From Forficula auricularia (lineage: Eukaryota > Arthropoda > Insecta > Dermaptera > Forficulidae), in contig JALMQS010000099.1 in assembly GCA_024734495.1 (NCBI GenBank), positions 96,516,958 to 96,580,957 of the forward strand: a stretch of 64,000 bases of DNA, in the 5' to 3' direction. The notes under the pieces are model-generated. The model was given only the letters and a program-made list of their open reading frames with translations, was not told where the DNA came from and did no database searches. The translations under genes and the position numbers were made by a program. Shown here one piece after another: positions 11,470 through 22,807 of this stretch (positions are counted from its first letter, which is position 1; every line of letters begins with the position of its first letter).

Positions 11470-13228
11470 TATATACACACACACACTATACTACATGCAT
11501 GATTATGGTGGTCTGCGAGCAGGAGCTCATTACCTAATATACCCTATATATACAGAAGGCAACCTCGATTATTTCTCCTTATTAATTGGTCATGGATGGC
11601 TATGAAGAGAAAATCCCACTGTGTTCAAAATTTTATGAAACAGAGAAAAAAAATTTTACCAATATTTTTTCTGACTGTCTGGATTCGTAGAAAGTTTTTT
11701 TCTGGTGATAAAATTCTTGTGTTGTACTGCTTAGATTTTGAGCTGTCTAGCTTTAAAATTTCCAGTTCAAAATATTTTTCCCCTAGATAATTTATTTATC
11801 TTTCATCCTATTGGTTGTGTTTAATAGCCTAGAGGGTATGCAACTGATTTAGCTTCTTAGCATTTTCAAAGCCTACCCTACAGGCCCTCTGGGAGTTTTT
11901 TATACGAAAGATAAAATATACCTAAAATATTTTTATATTTGTATTTATATAGTAAGAGTAAGTAGAGAATTACTCAATAGGTCTGCCTACCGGGAATTAG
12001 TCATTTTTAATTGACACAAAAAAATATATATAAAACATATGCTCATTTTGTTTAAAAAATCTTGTGTCTAAAACAGAGAGTATGTAAACCTTTATTCAGG
12101 GTGTAAAATATATTCTGATACCTGAAAGAGAGTTTACCACTCTTGTAGTTGGCAGTAGATTTCGCTGATTTGTTTTTGAAAAGCATTTCTCGAAAATAGA
12201 CATTAATAAATAAGGAAATGCAAATAAATGGGAGGAATGTGTGTGTGTGTGGCGGCTCTTCTAAAAAGTCCTTATGCTTTATCTTCCCTGACGCTTTTCC
12301 GACGCTGACATTAGTTTCGTAATTCAATCGAGGCAGAAGGGCGTGGAACTACATTGAGTATGCATGAAAGGTAACTTAGATTCAATTCTCCTCTTAAATC
12401 TTCTTCCTGGTATCGCGAGAGATGCTTAAAAATTGATGCGAATCGAAATCGGAATAGAAAAAGTAATAGAAATGGAAATATTCGCAATAAGTAACGACGT
12501 TCCATTTTTAAAAAATACTATTATATCCTCGTTTACTCAAATAAAATCCATTTGAACAAGAAGTAGGTAATTTACATTCAATATAATATTTGTTGGTAAA
12601 GATTTAATAATATTGTCTCTTTAGAAATTCTGTTTTCAAAATATTCATTGAATAGAAAGAATATCAGTGGTGGTAGATAAGTATTGCTGACATGGACATT
12701 CCATTAAATACTGAGCATCTGAATTTTAATACAATTTCAACCCGATGATTTACATATCAACATTAAGGTATATATAAAATATGCATAGAGTGCAAAAAGT
12801 TTTTTAATCAAATATAAGGGGTCGGTAGCCTGGAGGAGACTGAGCTTGACATTAAATTGTAAGCATTTCATCAAAAGATGAGAGTAGCTGAATTATTACT
12901 GGAAGACAGGGAGTCAAACAAAACAATACGGGAGGGGACAAAAGGGTTGCATATTTAAAGTGAAACTGGGAAGGTCATGGGACCAGAATATGGGAGCGGC
13001 GAATCGGCCTAATTACTCCAAGTGGGATAAAAGTTAAAATTTATGACAGCTTAACAAACATAAATAAAATTAAGTAAATAAAAATCGCATAAGCCCGAAG
13101 TCTGGATTCAAATTGCTCTTCCATCAAAAAGGCCCAATTTCGAAATTATTTTTCAACAATGAAACAATTTCATGTCTCCAAAATCTTAAAATATTTTAAT
13201 CGTTCATATCTCGTCTACAGTCTAAGCT
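11470..13228. other. spacer, nothing firmly recognised
   Basis: Several open frames (for example 11596 and 12052-12505) lack domains, codon bias and splice context. The G-rich piece at 12830-13030 may be an old element fragment, but no family could be named. Confidence 0.35.
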
Positions 13229-13876
13229 ATCTAGAGCAGAGGTGTCCAACATTTTGGCTTACACGGGCCTCATTTGATGGAAAGACAACCCGTTTTGATA
13301 CCTTTTATGGTAACTTTAGATAGGTATATGTAAATTCATTGATATTTGTTAATCAAAAAATTTAGTTAATAATGTAGAATAATCTACCAAGACAAAAAAA
13401 GCAAAAATATCATAGCATAATAACCTTTGAGTTAATTTCCTTCAGGATTTTGTTTTTAAATCATTTATCTACATCTATAAGCAATTTGAAGTCTTTTAGA
13501 AATATATCGAGTTAAATTATTTCTTAACATTTCCAAATTCTTGAATTAATTGAATGTATTTTCTAAATACATATAATAACGAGTATCCAATTCGTCCAAG
13601 TGCAATAGTCAAAAGGCCATTTCTAGACAAATAGAAATTAAGAAATTAACTTCTACTAGTTCTGAAACTGGTCTGGGCTTGTTTTTGAAATCCTTGCATT
13701 AACTGCTATAAAGGAAGAGAGATCATTCTATCAGCGCACTTTTTAGTCATTTTTCTAGATTAAATTTTTTTAATTACTGAAATAATAAATATTAAAAAAA
13801 TGAAAATATGAGATGAAATTTTTTTTAAATTATTCTAAATTTGATTATTTTTGTCACATGATAGTTGTGCTTATAA

Positions 13877-14026
13877 ATATAATTAAGTAATGGAGAGGGA
13901 TTCAGCCAATGGGTAGCCTCTCCTGAATAAAAAACTCCCAATTATAGAAAACGTTTCGGCTTTAATTAAATAATGCCATCATCAGTTCCTAAGAGCTGAA
14001 AAAAGCGATAGAGCACACATGTATGT
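13877..14026 (-). mobile_element. ribozyme-bearing Penelope-like repeat nested in the hAT element
   Basis: This 150-bp insert is flanked by the exact 13-bp direct repeat GTTGTGCTTATAA at 13864-13876 and 14027-14039. It contains one hammerhead-like block on the minus strand. The duplication length agrees with the 14-bp duplications of the larger family members. Confidence 0.72.
13951..13985 (-). ncRNA. hammerhead-like ribozyme motif (ACGU type)
   Basis: On the minus strand: CTGATGA, extra T, stem II closed by GGC/GCC with a long AT loop, then GAAACGTT. Stem III is the loopless palindrome ACGU. Stem I pairs GGAA before the box with TTCT after the cleavage site. All invariant core positions are intact. 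Confidence 0.7.
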
Positions 14027-14898
14027 GTTGTGCTTATAATTTTGTTTTTAGAAAATTTTATTCTCGAAAATAACTTTAGGTATATGTAAATTCATATTTC
14101 TAAAAAGTGAATAATTATTGTGAAGCCAGGAGGAATATTTGTTTCTGGGTAGATAATTTTTATAAAATTTTAATAAAGAAACATTATTACCATAATTAAT
14201 TCTTTCAGTTCAATGTATGATTGCAGAGCCATACATTCAATCAGAAACTTTGCAGTTAAAATATGTATTCAAATCTAATAAAAATGGTTTAAAATATGCC
14301 AAAATTGTGATTTTTTTGCGGAAATCTCGATATATTTTTTCACATTCAAAATTGAAAATCTGTCTTTTATTCTTCGAAATCTTTTGGGGAGATTTTCTAA
14401 TTTCTTCTTATTTTAGAAAAAAAATATCAGGTCAAATTGTATCAGATATCTATATTTTCCAGTAACATAAACCTCTCAATGTTTTAAGAAAATTTATAAT
14501 TTTATGTAGGGCCGCATTAATTTTTATGCTGGGCCGCATGTGACCCGCGGGCCGCAGGTCGGACAGCCCGGATCTAGAGGCTAGAAGAAGTACCACAATA
14601 TTTTGCATAAAATCGAATAACCAAGGGTACATGCTTACTTGAAAGTTTTTGGTATTTTGCAATTCTGTCTTTTTTTTTGGTTTTCTCAAAAAGGCTTGGG
14701 GGAAACACAAATTGAATTGGTATGATGATTTCAAATAAGAGAGAAACTAATGTGAAAGTCGTGTGGTGCCCAGACCAGTTGATTTTTTTATCTAGTCAAA
14801 AAAAACACAATGTCTAATGATACAAGTTCACTATTTCAATGTTCCTGTTTATAAAACATATATTCTGACTCAGTGCTAGCGGGCTTTTTCCTATATAT

Positions 14899-15123
14899 CA
14901 GGGGTTCTCAAATGAGCAGATGGGTAGAATCCCTCCCCCCAATTGGGAATTTTAGTATTTCGTTTTAAGAGCGTATTAAAGAACTGACAAAAAACAATCT
15001 CAGCTTTTTCTTTAGGTAAATATTAAACTTTTTGACTTGGAAAATCTTGGAAAGGGCAGAATGATATTTTTGCAAAATGGCAGAAGGGCTTCATTGGAAG
15101 AAAAGGGCTGAGAACTTCTATTG
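14899..15123 (+). mobile_element. hAT-like MITE
   Basis: The left end CAGGGGTTCTCAAATG and right end GGGCTGAGAACTTC form an imperfect inverted pair of the CAG-GTTCTCA class common to hAT MITEs. A clear target duplication was not found, so the boundaries are approximate. Confidence 0.5.
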
Positions 15124-15167
15124 TATGTATGTTCTTTGACAATAGATTCCTCATTGTTCAATTCAAG

Positions 15168-15250
15168 AATTTATTATTATTATTATTATTATTGAGGGTT
15201 TAATGGCGCATCAACTGCTAAGGTCATTAGCGCCTGGAATTTATGAATAC
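15168..15250 (-). mobile_element. retroelement 3' end with (TAA)n tail
   Basis: Read on the minus strand, a block with GCGCTAATGACCTTAGCAG and GCGCCATTAAACCCTC is followed by a run of TAA units at 15168-15194. This layout is typical of SINE or LINE 3' ends that finish in a microsatellite. Confidence 0.55.
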
Positions 15251-15794
15251 ATTACAGTTTTAATTACACACCCATATACAGGTATATATATATATTAAAA
15301 CCCTATACTTTTTATTATTATGAGCCGTATTATTACTATTTTTTTCAACTATATCGAACTAACAATAAATATTCAACGAGAGAAAAAACTATATAAGAAA
15401 AACAATAACATTAATAAGGCTATAAATAGATTTTAATAGATACAGTATATGAAATAACTGAATAACAATAATGATACGAAATAAACTATATCGAAAAACA
15501 GAAAACAATAAATTAATGTACCTAAACCTATAAATATTCATCGAGAGACCAACTATATAAGAGAAAATATAACAATAATGAAGCTGTAGAGGGACTATTT
15601 ACTAGAAATAATCTAATAATAAATTATAAATTTATAATATTTTTTTTTTAAATACTTAATAATAATTTTAATTTTAATTTAGTATTTTACCGAAAATAAA
15701 GAAAAAAAATTAATTAATTAAAACTTCTTAAACTACTATAAATTTAAATAAGAACATATCTGCTAATCACTTATTTCTTTGTATTTTCATTTAA

Positions 15795-17034
15795 CACTAA
15801 ACCTATCAGTGCCGCTCAAATGACCGTTTTTAAATTTTGTTTAAAATTTTCTAAACACCACGTTATTATACCGCCATTAAGCTTCATGACTTTTCCTAAA
15901 ATATACATACAATTGTTTTTTTTAATATTTACTACTTTTCCGATAATTTGATTTTTGAGAAAAATATGTAGTCCGTTTTAACTACCACGACCGGTCATTT
16001 GACCGGCTGAACGATTTATAAGTTTTTGTTCTTGATAACTCAATTCTGAAATTATAAAATAGTTACAAATAAAAGATAATACGAAAGAAAAATTAAAATG
16101 TATTTATTGCTGTCTCTTTCATCGGCTTATCTACTACTATGATTGAAATCTAGAAATGATTGCAGAGCCGACTTCACTATAATCTTGTAACTTGAACAAA
16201 AATTCGCGGCCTATTATATTTTATGAATTTAGTGTTATAAATTACTCTTTCAACGAACCACATTTTTTTAGTTTTTATTTCATTATTTGTGTGCCTGATT
16301 CCGCGACATTTCAGCATCCGACAAAATATCCCCGACAAAACATCACCCGACAAAATATCCTTCAGACAAAATATCTCATGACAAAATAACCCTTCCCCTC
16401 GTGAATTTTATGAGTAATGCAAATCGACTCCGGTTCGGTTAATATATATTCAGTTCGCCAACCGAACCGTCTAAAAACCAGCCCGAAAAGGAGCTATACG
16501 AACCCAACCAAGCCGAACTGAATATATATTAACCGAACCTCCGAAAGTTTAGTCCGGGCGGGGTGTGTTTCGGGCTCCCATTTTTTTTTCTAATCAAACA
16601 CACATTGAAAACCGAACCAGCCAATCGTCGGGCGGGGTATGTTTGGGGCTCCCATTTTTTCCTAATCAAACACGAGAGACAGCAGCACTTTCAAACGGCT
16701 AATTAGCCGCCAAAATATTAAAGTCTGTTTATATTATTCAAAACTATGATTATAAGCTTCTCACTTAATCTCTTTTGTTTTCTCCCTTATACTGGGGAAT
16801 ATTTTGTCAGAAGATATTATATCGGGGGATATTTTGTGGGGGGATATTTTGTCGGGGATATTTTGTCGGGGATATTTTGTCGGGGGCTGAAATGTCGCGG
16901 TACCGTGTGCCTATATCAGCCTAAGTAATTATTATCTTCATTTTATATTAAGAGATATAAGTAATTTCAAAGACCGCTCTTTTGACCGGTCACGGTAGGA
17001 ATAGTTATACTATGCAATGCTGGTTGGTTTAGTG
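15795..17034 (+). mobile_element. piggyBac-like non-autonomous element
   Basis: The ends are CACTAAACC and GGTTTAGTG, flanked by TTAA at 15791-15794 and 17035-17038, the target site of piggyBac-type transposases. Subterminal inverted motifs GACCGGTCA and TGACCGG lie near both ends. It has no transposase. A 608-bp foldback element is inserted at 16297. Confidence 0.72.
16297..16904 (+). mobile_element. foldback-like element with tandem repeats in its inverted arms
   Basis: The 8-bp duplication GTGTGCCT flanks it at 16289-16296 and 16905-16912. Both ends carry CCGCGACATTTCAG as an inverted pair. Behind it are direct repeats of the unit CGACAAAATATCC, about five on the left and six inverted on the right (16801-16885). 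Such satellite-like arms are the hallmark of foldback elements. The centre holds a second inverted pair (GGTTCGGTTAATATATATTC near 16431 and its complement near 16517) and an about 70-bp direct duplication beginning GGGCGGGGT (16557 and 16632). Confidence 0.8.
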
Positions 17035-17905
17035 TTAATGCGCAGCCTCGCTTACCTCATACGACGAGCGGCCACTGAATAAATAAATTCAGCAAATACA
17101 TAACTAGAGAGGCGTATCCTTTCCCTACCGTGTTAAGTTTTAATAAAATTATGAGTAAATTATTTTATATTAAAAAAAAATTTCTTTAAAAATATATTTC
17201 GATTTTCGTTATTAAATTTTATTTTTTAATTTCCCATTCTTTTTTTCCATCCATTGAACATCATTGATTTTTTTTATTTTCATATTATGAACGTCGGCCT
17301 CCGTCATCCTTCATTCTTCATATAAAATATGAAAATTATCATCCTATCCTATCGTATATTTGTTACATATATAATTACAACATTTTCCGACCTCTCTCTT
17401 TCTCTCTTCATTTCTCTTCACATGTGTCCAGTTAATTTTTCACTCAGCTGTGCACAATTAGACCGGCTGCATATTTGTACGATGATTTAAAATTTTAGAT
17501 TTTGATTAATTTTGCACCAATACCATTGAATCTGTAATGCCTACCGTCAATGATTTATTATTCTAAATTGAAAAATGAAATTTATATGTAATCGGAATAT
17601 TACACTGACTTGTGACCTATATCAAAATATTCTGACGTAATTACTGCATATCACGTTATTTTTACTTACCCTGAATTATATCAATGTAATATTAAAATAG
17701 CATAATTTTTAATAATAGAAGTTAATTAAATTAAAAGTAAATTTATTTGAATGCATTTTTTTAAAATGCAGATTAAAAAAATGCAGTACCCGAAATCTGA
17801 ATTCATCATCTTTACGTTTCTATATCTATTCAAACAAACTTGAATACATTTTTTCATAAACATATGCTATTTCTTTTTTTTTTTTTTAATGGCCTTCGTG
17901 AACTA

Positions 17906-18003
17906 AATCCTATTTTGGCCATTGAGTGTTTGTTGGTGTGTGTGTGTGTTGAAGTGTGTGTAAATTAGTATAGAGATCAGATTATAGACGGTCAAATATT
18001 TCC
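17906..18003 (-). repeat. copy of the 100-bp repeat seen at 54970
   Basis: Read on the minus strand it matches the units at 54970-55169 (AAATATTTGACCG, CTATAATCTGAT, AATTTACACACAC), with a longer GT microsatellite in the middle. Confidence 0.7.
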
Positions 18004-18059
18004 ATCGAGTCGAGCTTGAGCCCGTGCTAGCTTGATTAGAAGCCATGGTTTATAACTAC

Positions 18060-19500
18060 TCGAGCAACCTGACCCCAACATATGCAATTAGAGTGAAAAA
18101 TTATGAATAACAAATAGCATTGGATTCTTGATACACTATGTAAATTTAGAAAAAAAAATCAAAAATAATGAATGATAATAAAACAAAAATAAAAGCGTCA
18201 AAATTAAAGGGTTATATTCAGATGTCAAATTTTTAAAAAAATTACAGACAAGTAGATGTTTTTCTTTTGAAAAATACTGAAAATTTAAAAATAAAATCAA
18301 TAGAACAGAAAAAGACGAAAAACCTAAAAACATAAAATAATCAGGTTGCCCGATTTGAAACATGCTTTAAATTTAGCCTTTCTGATATTTACTATTTTTA
18401 GGTTATTAGGCTTATAGGCAGTCAAATTGACAAAATATTGGTTTTTAGGATAATTTTTGAGCTTTGGTGACCACAAAAAGAGAATTTTACTCTACTTATA
18501 TTAGACGTGATAAGTCAGCACTCTTATTACGCACTGGAGCCCAAAGATCTAGTAATTCGCTATAGATTCGTGTGGTAAAACATGGTCTATTAAAACTGTT
18601 ATTTTAATATAGTGTTTTTTAACCTTTTTAAGGCCGCGACCCAAATTTGAGAAATATGTTCATATCGCGACCCCCCACCCCAAAAATGACAAATTTTTTA
18701 AATTACTTTTTATAGATCATACTTAAGAAATTTTCTTCAATTTTACAATCATGACCTTTTTTTAACTCATATATTATATATATATTTTTTTTTAATTAAG
18801 ATAAACAAGGCGACTTCTTGATCCAAGGGAAATTTAATGAAAAAGTACGTGTTTTTCATATTTTCATTTTTAATAGTATTGAATAAATTAAAATATATTT
18901 TTAAACTTATTGAAAATAAATATAGTAGGTAAAATCTTTAATCTCTATTCTTTTTTCCTTTTCGAAGATTGGATTTGCATTTTTACACTTTTTCCAACAT
19001 TTTTATTATTAAAAGCATGTTCTGTGCCACAAAAAAGTTTCAATCCAAGGGATTCTTTCTTGCTTTGTTCTTTGCGCTAAAAACTCTTTTCTATGGAAAT
19101 ATTAAACAGTTCAATAAAAAAAATATTAATATTTACTTAGACGGTTCGGAGGTTTTTACTGACACGACGAGTAGAGAATTTAAAAAGTGCGTTTTGTTAG
19201 GTTTCTCATATTAAAGATAAAAATAAATATCAATTTCTTACGCACCCTCTTCAAATAAATTCTCGCTTTGTTAGGAATTCAGGATCTGCTTTTGGGAAAA
19301 AAACTTCAAAAGGATTTTCTTTCAATTTTTCATTTGGAATTAAAACATAAGAGATGGAAATGTGTGGCAGGTGGTAAATAATTAAAAATTGAATTGTTTA
19401 CAAAAATGCCACTTTGACGACGGTTTGTCTCGCTGCTGATAAGCCTCAGGAGGTTTTTGCCAGATAAAAGTTGTCAGATATGTATGCATCTATCTAAAGT
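18060..19500. other. AT-rich spacer with one solo transposon end
   Basis: AGTGTTTTTTAACC at 18610 followed by AAGGCCGCGACCC matches the left end of a hAT MITE class, but no right end follows. The remaining open frames are AT-rich chance frames. Confidence 0.4.
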
Positions 19501-19737
19501 TAAGCCCGCTGCACAGGAGACTTTTTGCTCTACCTGTTTTTGAGATGGAAGCTCTCTATTTGCAATTTGGAGACCAGTCGGGATCGAAATGACGTCACTG
19601 CTGGCTGTTTTTCTGACTAGCTTGTTCGATTTAAAAAATAGGACATATTCTATTTCCCGGTTTGATCCTGGAAAGCCATCTGCTTACAGCAATCAGACAA
19701 AAAATTATTAAAAAAAGCCTCGTGTGCAACGGCCTTT
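19501..19737 (+). mobile_element. MITE with about 24-bp terminal inverted repeats
   Basis: CGCTGCACAGGAGACTTTTT near 19508 pairs with AAAAAGCCTCGTGTGCAACG near 19713. The superfamily is uncertain because no clear target duplication was found. Confidence 0.6.
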
Positions 19738-19799
19738 AGAGTTTTAACCAGAGCTGTCCAATCCAGTAATTATTAGCGAACGCTTATTGCCCTTTCTTT

Positions 19800-20100
19800 C
19801 TTTCAATGATTCCTCTCTCATTTACTCATCAGTACTTAGGTGACCGGCTGGCTTTAAAAAAATTAACACTAAGTATTTATATATTGCAGATCCTTCCCAT
19901 CTCTTTCCCCACCAAGCGAACTCACTTTAGTGACGCGTGCAACAGCGTCTTTGCGCCATCAGACGACGCGAAGCCTCGTGTTATAGTGATCTCCGGAATT
20001 TCGCTGATCTATCTCCCCCTCAGGAGTTGAACCCAAGCACTAGTTTGCTTTCCGGGATTCCTGGCTACTTGTCAAACCCTTGAGACAATCACCTCGAAAC
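19800..20100 (-). mobile_element. possible tRNA-derived SINE
   Basis: On the minus strand, a box-B-like GGGTTCAACTCC (20023-20034) lies about 45 bases after a box-A-like TGTCTCAAGGG (20078-20088). This is followed by a GC-richer body and a GAAA-repeat tail near 19795-19806. No tRNA cloverleaf is evident. The plus-strand 74-codon frame here is not a gene. Confidence 0.35.
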
Positions 20101-20381
20101 ATGCAACATATATAACTAAATAAATAAATTGATTAAATATCGCAAGTTGATTTTGAGAAAAAATTCGATCTTTCTTTCTCAAATAGATACTCATTTCTTT
20201 GAAAATATATTATTTTAATTTTTTGATTAGTTTTTTGAGAATTTTTTTATATAACTATATATAACCAAACTTCTTGAGGATACAAATTCTCATTTAAATA
20301 GGTGTTGGTTTTATTCTTTTTTGACAAAAAAACACATTTTTATCAATTATTTTTCTTTATTTTATTTTATTGTTACCAGGA

Positions 20382-20414
20382 ACGTTTCGACATTTTCAAG
20401 TATGTCATCATCAG
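20382..20414 (-). ncRNA. hammerhead-like ribozyme, left arm
   Basis: It has the same core as the right-arm copy at 20581, read on the minus strand, with all core bases kept. Stem II is GACAT/ATGTC and stem III is ACGU. Confidence 0.75.
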
Positions 20415-20580
20415 CCTTGGAACAATCTAAAGATGGGAAAAAATGAAACTTTAATCACAAATAATTGTTAAACACAAATAATTGTTAAACACAAATAATT
20501 GTTAAACAAAAGAATAATGTCACATACTCTAATAATTTCGATGTGAGGGAATTTTTTCCCATCTTTAGATTGTTCCAAGG

Positions 20581-20616
20581 CTGATGATGACATACTTGAA
20601 AATGTCGAAACGTTCC
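20581..20616 (+). ncRNA. hammerhead-like ribozyme, right arm (best copy)
   Basis: CTGATGA, extra T, stem II GACAT/ATGTC with an eight-base loop, GAAAC, then GTT and CCT. Stem III is the loopless ACGU. Stem I pairs AGG before the box with CCT after the predicted cleavage position (after GUU). It is one of the most complete copies in the window and, as sequence, could be active, most plausibly as a dimer. Confidence 0.75.
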
Positions 20617-20775
20617 TGGTAACAATAAAATAAAATAAAGAAAAATAATTGATAAAAATGTGTTTTTTTGTCAAAAAGAATAAAACCAACACCTATTTAA
20701 ATGAGAATTTGTATCCTCAAGAAGTTTAGTTATATTATTTTAAATATTAAAGTCCAATTTTTACTAATTATTTAA

Positions 20776-20880
20776 AATTAATAAAGTAAAGGGTGTGTAG
20801 TTTCGCTGTGAAACTACACACCCTTTACTTTATTAATTAATATCATGTTTCACCTAAAACCTACACCACTTTCCCTAAGT
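20776..20880 (-). repeat. Penelope-like terminus with perfect 29-bp hairpin
   Basis: 20776-20804 and 20810-20838 are perfect inverted repeats around the loop GCTGT. Adjoining it, on the minus strand, is the terminus GTGGTGTAGGTTTTAGGTGA, shared with the ribozyme repeats at 8646, 23343 and 34169. Confidence 0.65.
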
Positions 20881-20986
20881 AAAAACTTATTTAAAAATAT
20901 AATTAAGAGTAACATTAAATATCTCATATTGTAAACTAAATATATAAATAACATTTTACTATATAATTATTTATTTTTACTTTCAG

Positions 20987-21055
20987 CTCACTCAGAAATT
21001 GGAGATCAGTACTTGACGAGCCGAACCCTCCAAGTATCTACTGTGATTTCGAGTG
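20987..21055 (+). other. candidate internal exon (plus strand)
   Basis: This 69-bp block is GC-richer than its surroundings and sits between a strong acceptor (TTTTTACTTTCAG, ending 20986) and a donor GTGAG starting at 21056. Two frames are open throughout. One reads HSEIGDQYLTSRTLQVSTV with phase 1 at both ends; the other reads SLRNWRSVLDEPNPPSIYC with phase 2 at both ends. The first faintly resembles a strand of an immunoglobulin-like domain, but that is a guess. It contains no ATG, so it could also be untranslated. The bases before and after look intronic. Confidence 0.45.
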
Positions 21056-21844
21056 GTGAGTTTTTGAAAACTTTTAATTATTCTCTTAATACTAACAATT
21101 CTATTACTCGGTACATTCGGCATAAGAAACTTATAGTATTTTATTTTTTATATTTTACATAAGTGACTTCGGGAGCTACATTGTCATTAGACACTGTGGG
21201 AATACTAATTCACTAGATTCGAATTTTTTTTTGCATATCCTTTTTTAGAGAGATGACTTAAACACGAAAAAAATTTATTTCTGTTTGCGTTCCCGATATC
21301 AATTATAACTCAAAAACGAAAGGTCGTTAAAAGGTAGTTCTGAAACTGAAATGTTTGAATTTCTGAACCGAATCTAGAGATTTTTAGCTTTCTAGCTTTA
21401 TAACTTAAAGCTGAAAGAAACGAAAAAATCATTTAAAAAAAAAATCACATTCTTATATATCAGGTGTATCAAACGTTTATAGCTGATAAACTGAAATTTG
21501 GTTTACAAGTCTGAATTAAGAAACTAACTCTGTGCCGAGTTTCAGCTTCAAGCTTAAACCCAATTTTTGCCAAATCACTAAAAGCGCACCTAGTCTTGGA
21601 AAAGTGTTCTCTTTTACTTCCAATTTTATTAAATATAATTTTAATCTTATTTTTTGTATATAATAAAATAAATGCCATTTTCCGTATAAAAACTAATAAA
21701 ATTAAAATATTTAAACTTTTCAACTTATATTATTTATTTTTTGATCGTTTCAAATTGGGCTATTCCGCTAGCACGACTAATATAATTATGAATATGAAAG
21801 AATTATCATACTACAAAGGTACCTACCTACCTAATGGACTATAG

Positions 21845-22807
21845 CAGGGGTGGCCACAACGTGGCTCGCGAGCCGCATGCGGCTCTTCAGTCAATCTCGG
21901 CTCTTGAACCCTCTTGAACCATCTTGAATAATACTGATTTTAAAAAGTATAATAATTAAATTAAATAAACTGACAAGTTCTGATGTAGCCATCCACTTTA
22001 CTTGACCATACAGCCTGGCCTCTCACTTATATTTAATATTTAATAAAACTATATTCATGTAGGGGGGGAGAGTTAGTTTTTGCATTTTTAGACTTCTGGG
22101 GGCCCACTGATTATGTATTCTAAATTTGGTTAAGTTTGCTCAAATGGCCTAGATTTTTAATTTTTAACCCCCCCCCCTTAATTTTGGGTTGATAGGCACC
22201 AAAATATAATCAGCTCTTAATCTCAATGCACCAAAACTACGTGTGAAATTTGGTTTTGATATTCACACTAGTTTTTGAGCTAGATCGTCCACAAAAATTT
22301 GTTAACGCACAGGGTAACAGACTAACAGACAGACTAATTAACAGACATTTTGACCAAACAATTATTATCTCGTAAAATACAATTTTTTTGATGTTCACTT
22401 ATTGGGATTTTTGTAGACCGAAATGCCATGGTCTCGTCCAATTTTTTTAATCAAAATAGTTTCAGCCGTTTTTGAGATATTTCGAAAAAAAGAAGAAAAA
22501 AAAACACTTTTTTCATTCACGATTAAAATACTTGACCATACCCTGTATGGTAAAGTAAAAAATAATAATACAAAAATTAAATCTCGTAAAAGCCCTTCAC
22601 AAAAGTAAAATGTTATTTTTTTTTATTGTAATTTAACACTAATGTTATAAGTAAGTAAAGCAAAAAATAAATGTTACTTCATTTATATTTCATAAAATAA
22701 AATGTGTCTTTTTTTTAATAAACCATTATTTGATCTCCAAACAATGTGGCTTTGAAACAGTTTTATAAATTTGCGGCTCCCAAAGTTAAGGTTAGTGGCC
22801 ACCCTTG
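21845..22807 (+). mobile_element. hAT-type non-autonomous element
   Basis: The ends CAGGGGTGGCCACAAC and GTTAGTGGCCACCCTTG are inverted. The perfect 8-bp duplication GACTATAG lies at 21837-21844 and 22808-22815. Further inside are GCGGCTC motifs facing each other. No transposase is encoded. The middle, about 22190-22600, is a separate repeat. Confidence 0.88.
22190..22600 (+). repeat. unclassified repeat W, copy 1
   Basis: It shares ordered blocks with 56990-57235 (TTTTGAGCTAGA, AATTTGTTAACGCA-like, TTTGATGTTCACT, ACCCTGTATGGTAAAGTAAA). A weaker third copy is at 31905-32060. The 61-codon frame inside is a shadow. Confidence 0.55.

Larger units (their letters stand above)
13237..14571 (+). 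mobile_element. hAT-type non-autonomous element
   Basis: The left end reads CAGAGGTGTCCAACA and the right end reads TCGGACAGCCCGG, an imperfect inverted pair. The 8-bp target duplication ATCTAGAG is perfect at 13229-13236 and 14572-14579, as for hAT transposition. No transposase frame is present. A ribozyme repeat is nested inside at 13877-14026. Confidence 0.85.
20219..20730 (+). mobile_element. palindromic Penelope-like repeat with two facing ribozymes
   Basis: Arms of about 170 bp run inverted from AACCAAACTTCTTGAGG (20263) to CCTCAAGAAGTTTAG (20715). Each carries a hammerhead block facing outward. The centre (20456-20508) has three direct copies of a 17-base unit, ACAAATAATTGTTAAAC. A 13-bp direct repeat TATATTATTTTAA at 20206-20218 and 20731-20743 is a likely target duplication, though AT-rich. 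Confidence 0.75.

Noticed and set aside
12820..13030. G-rich segment that might be a LINE or exon piece
   Set aside because: No frame stays open and no splice sites or family motif could be seen.
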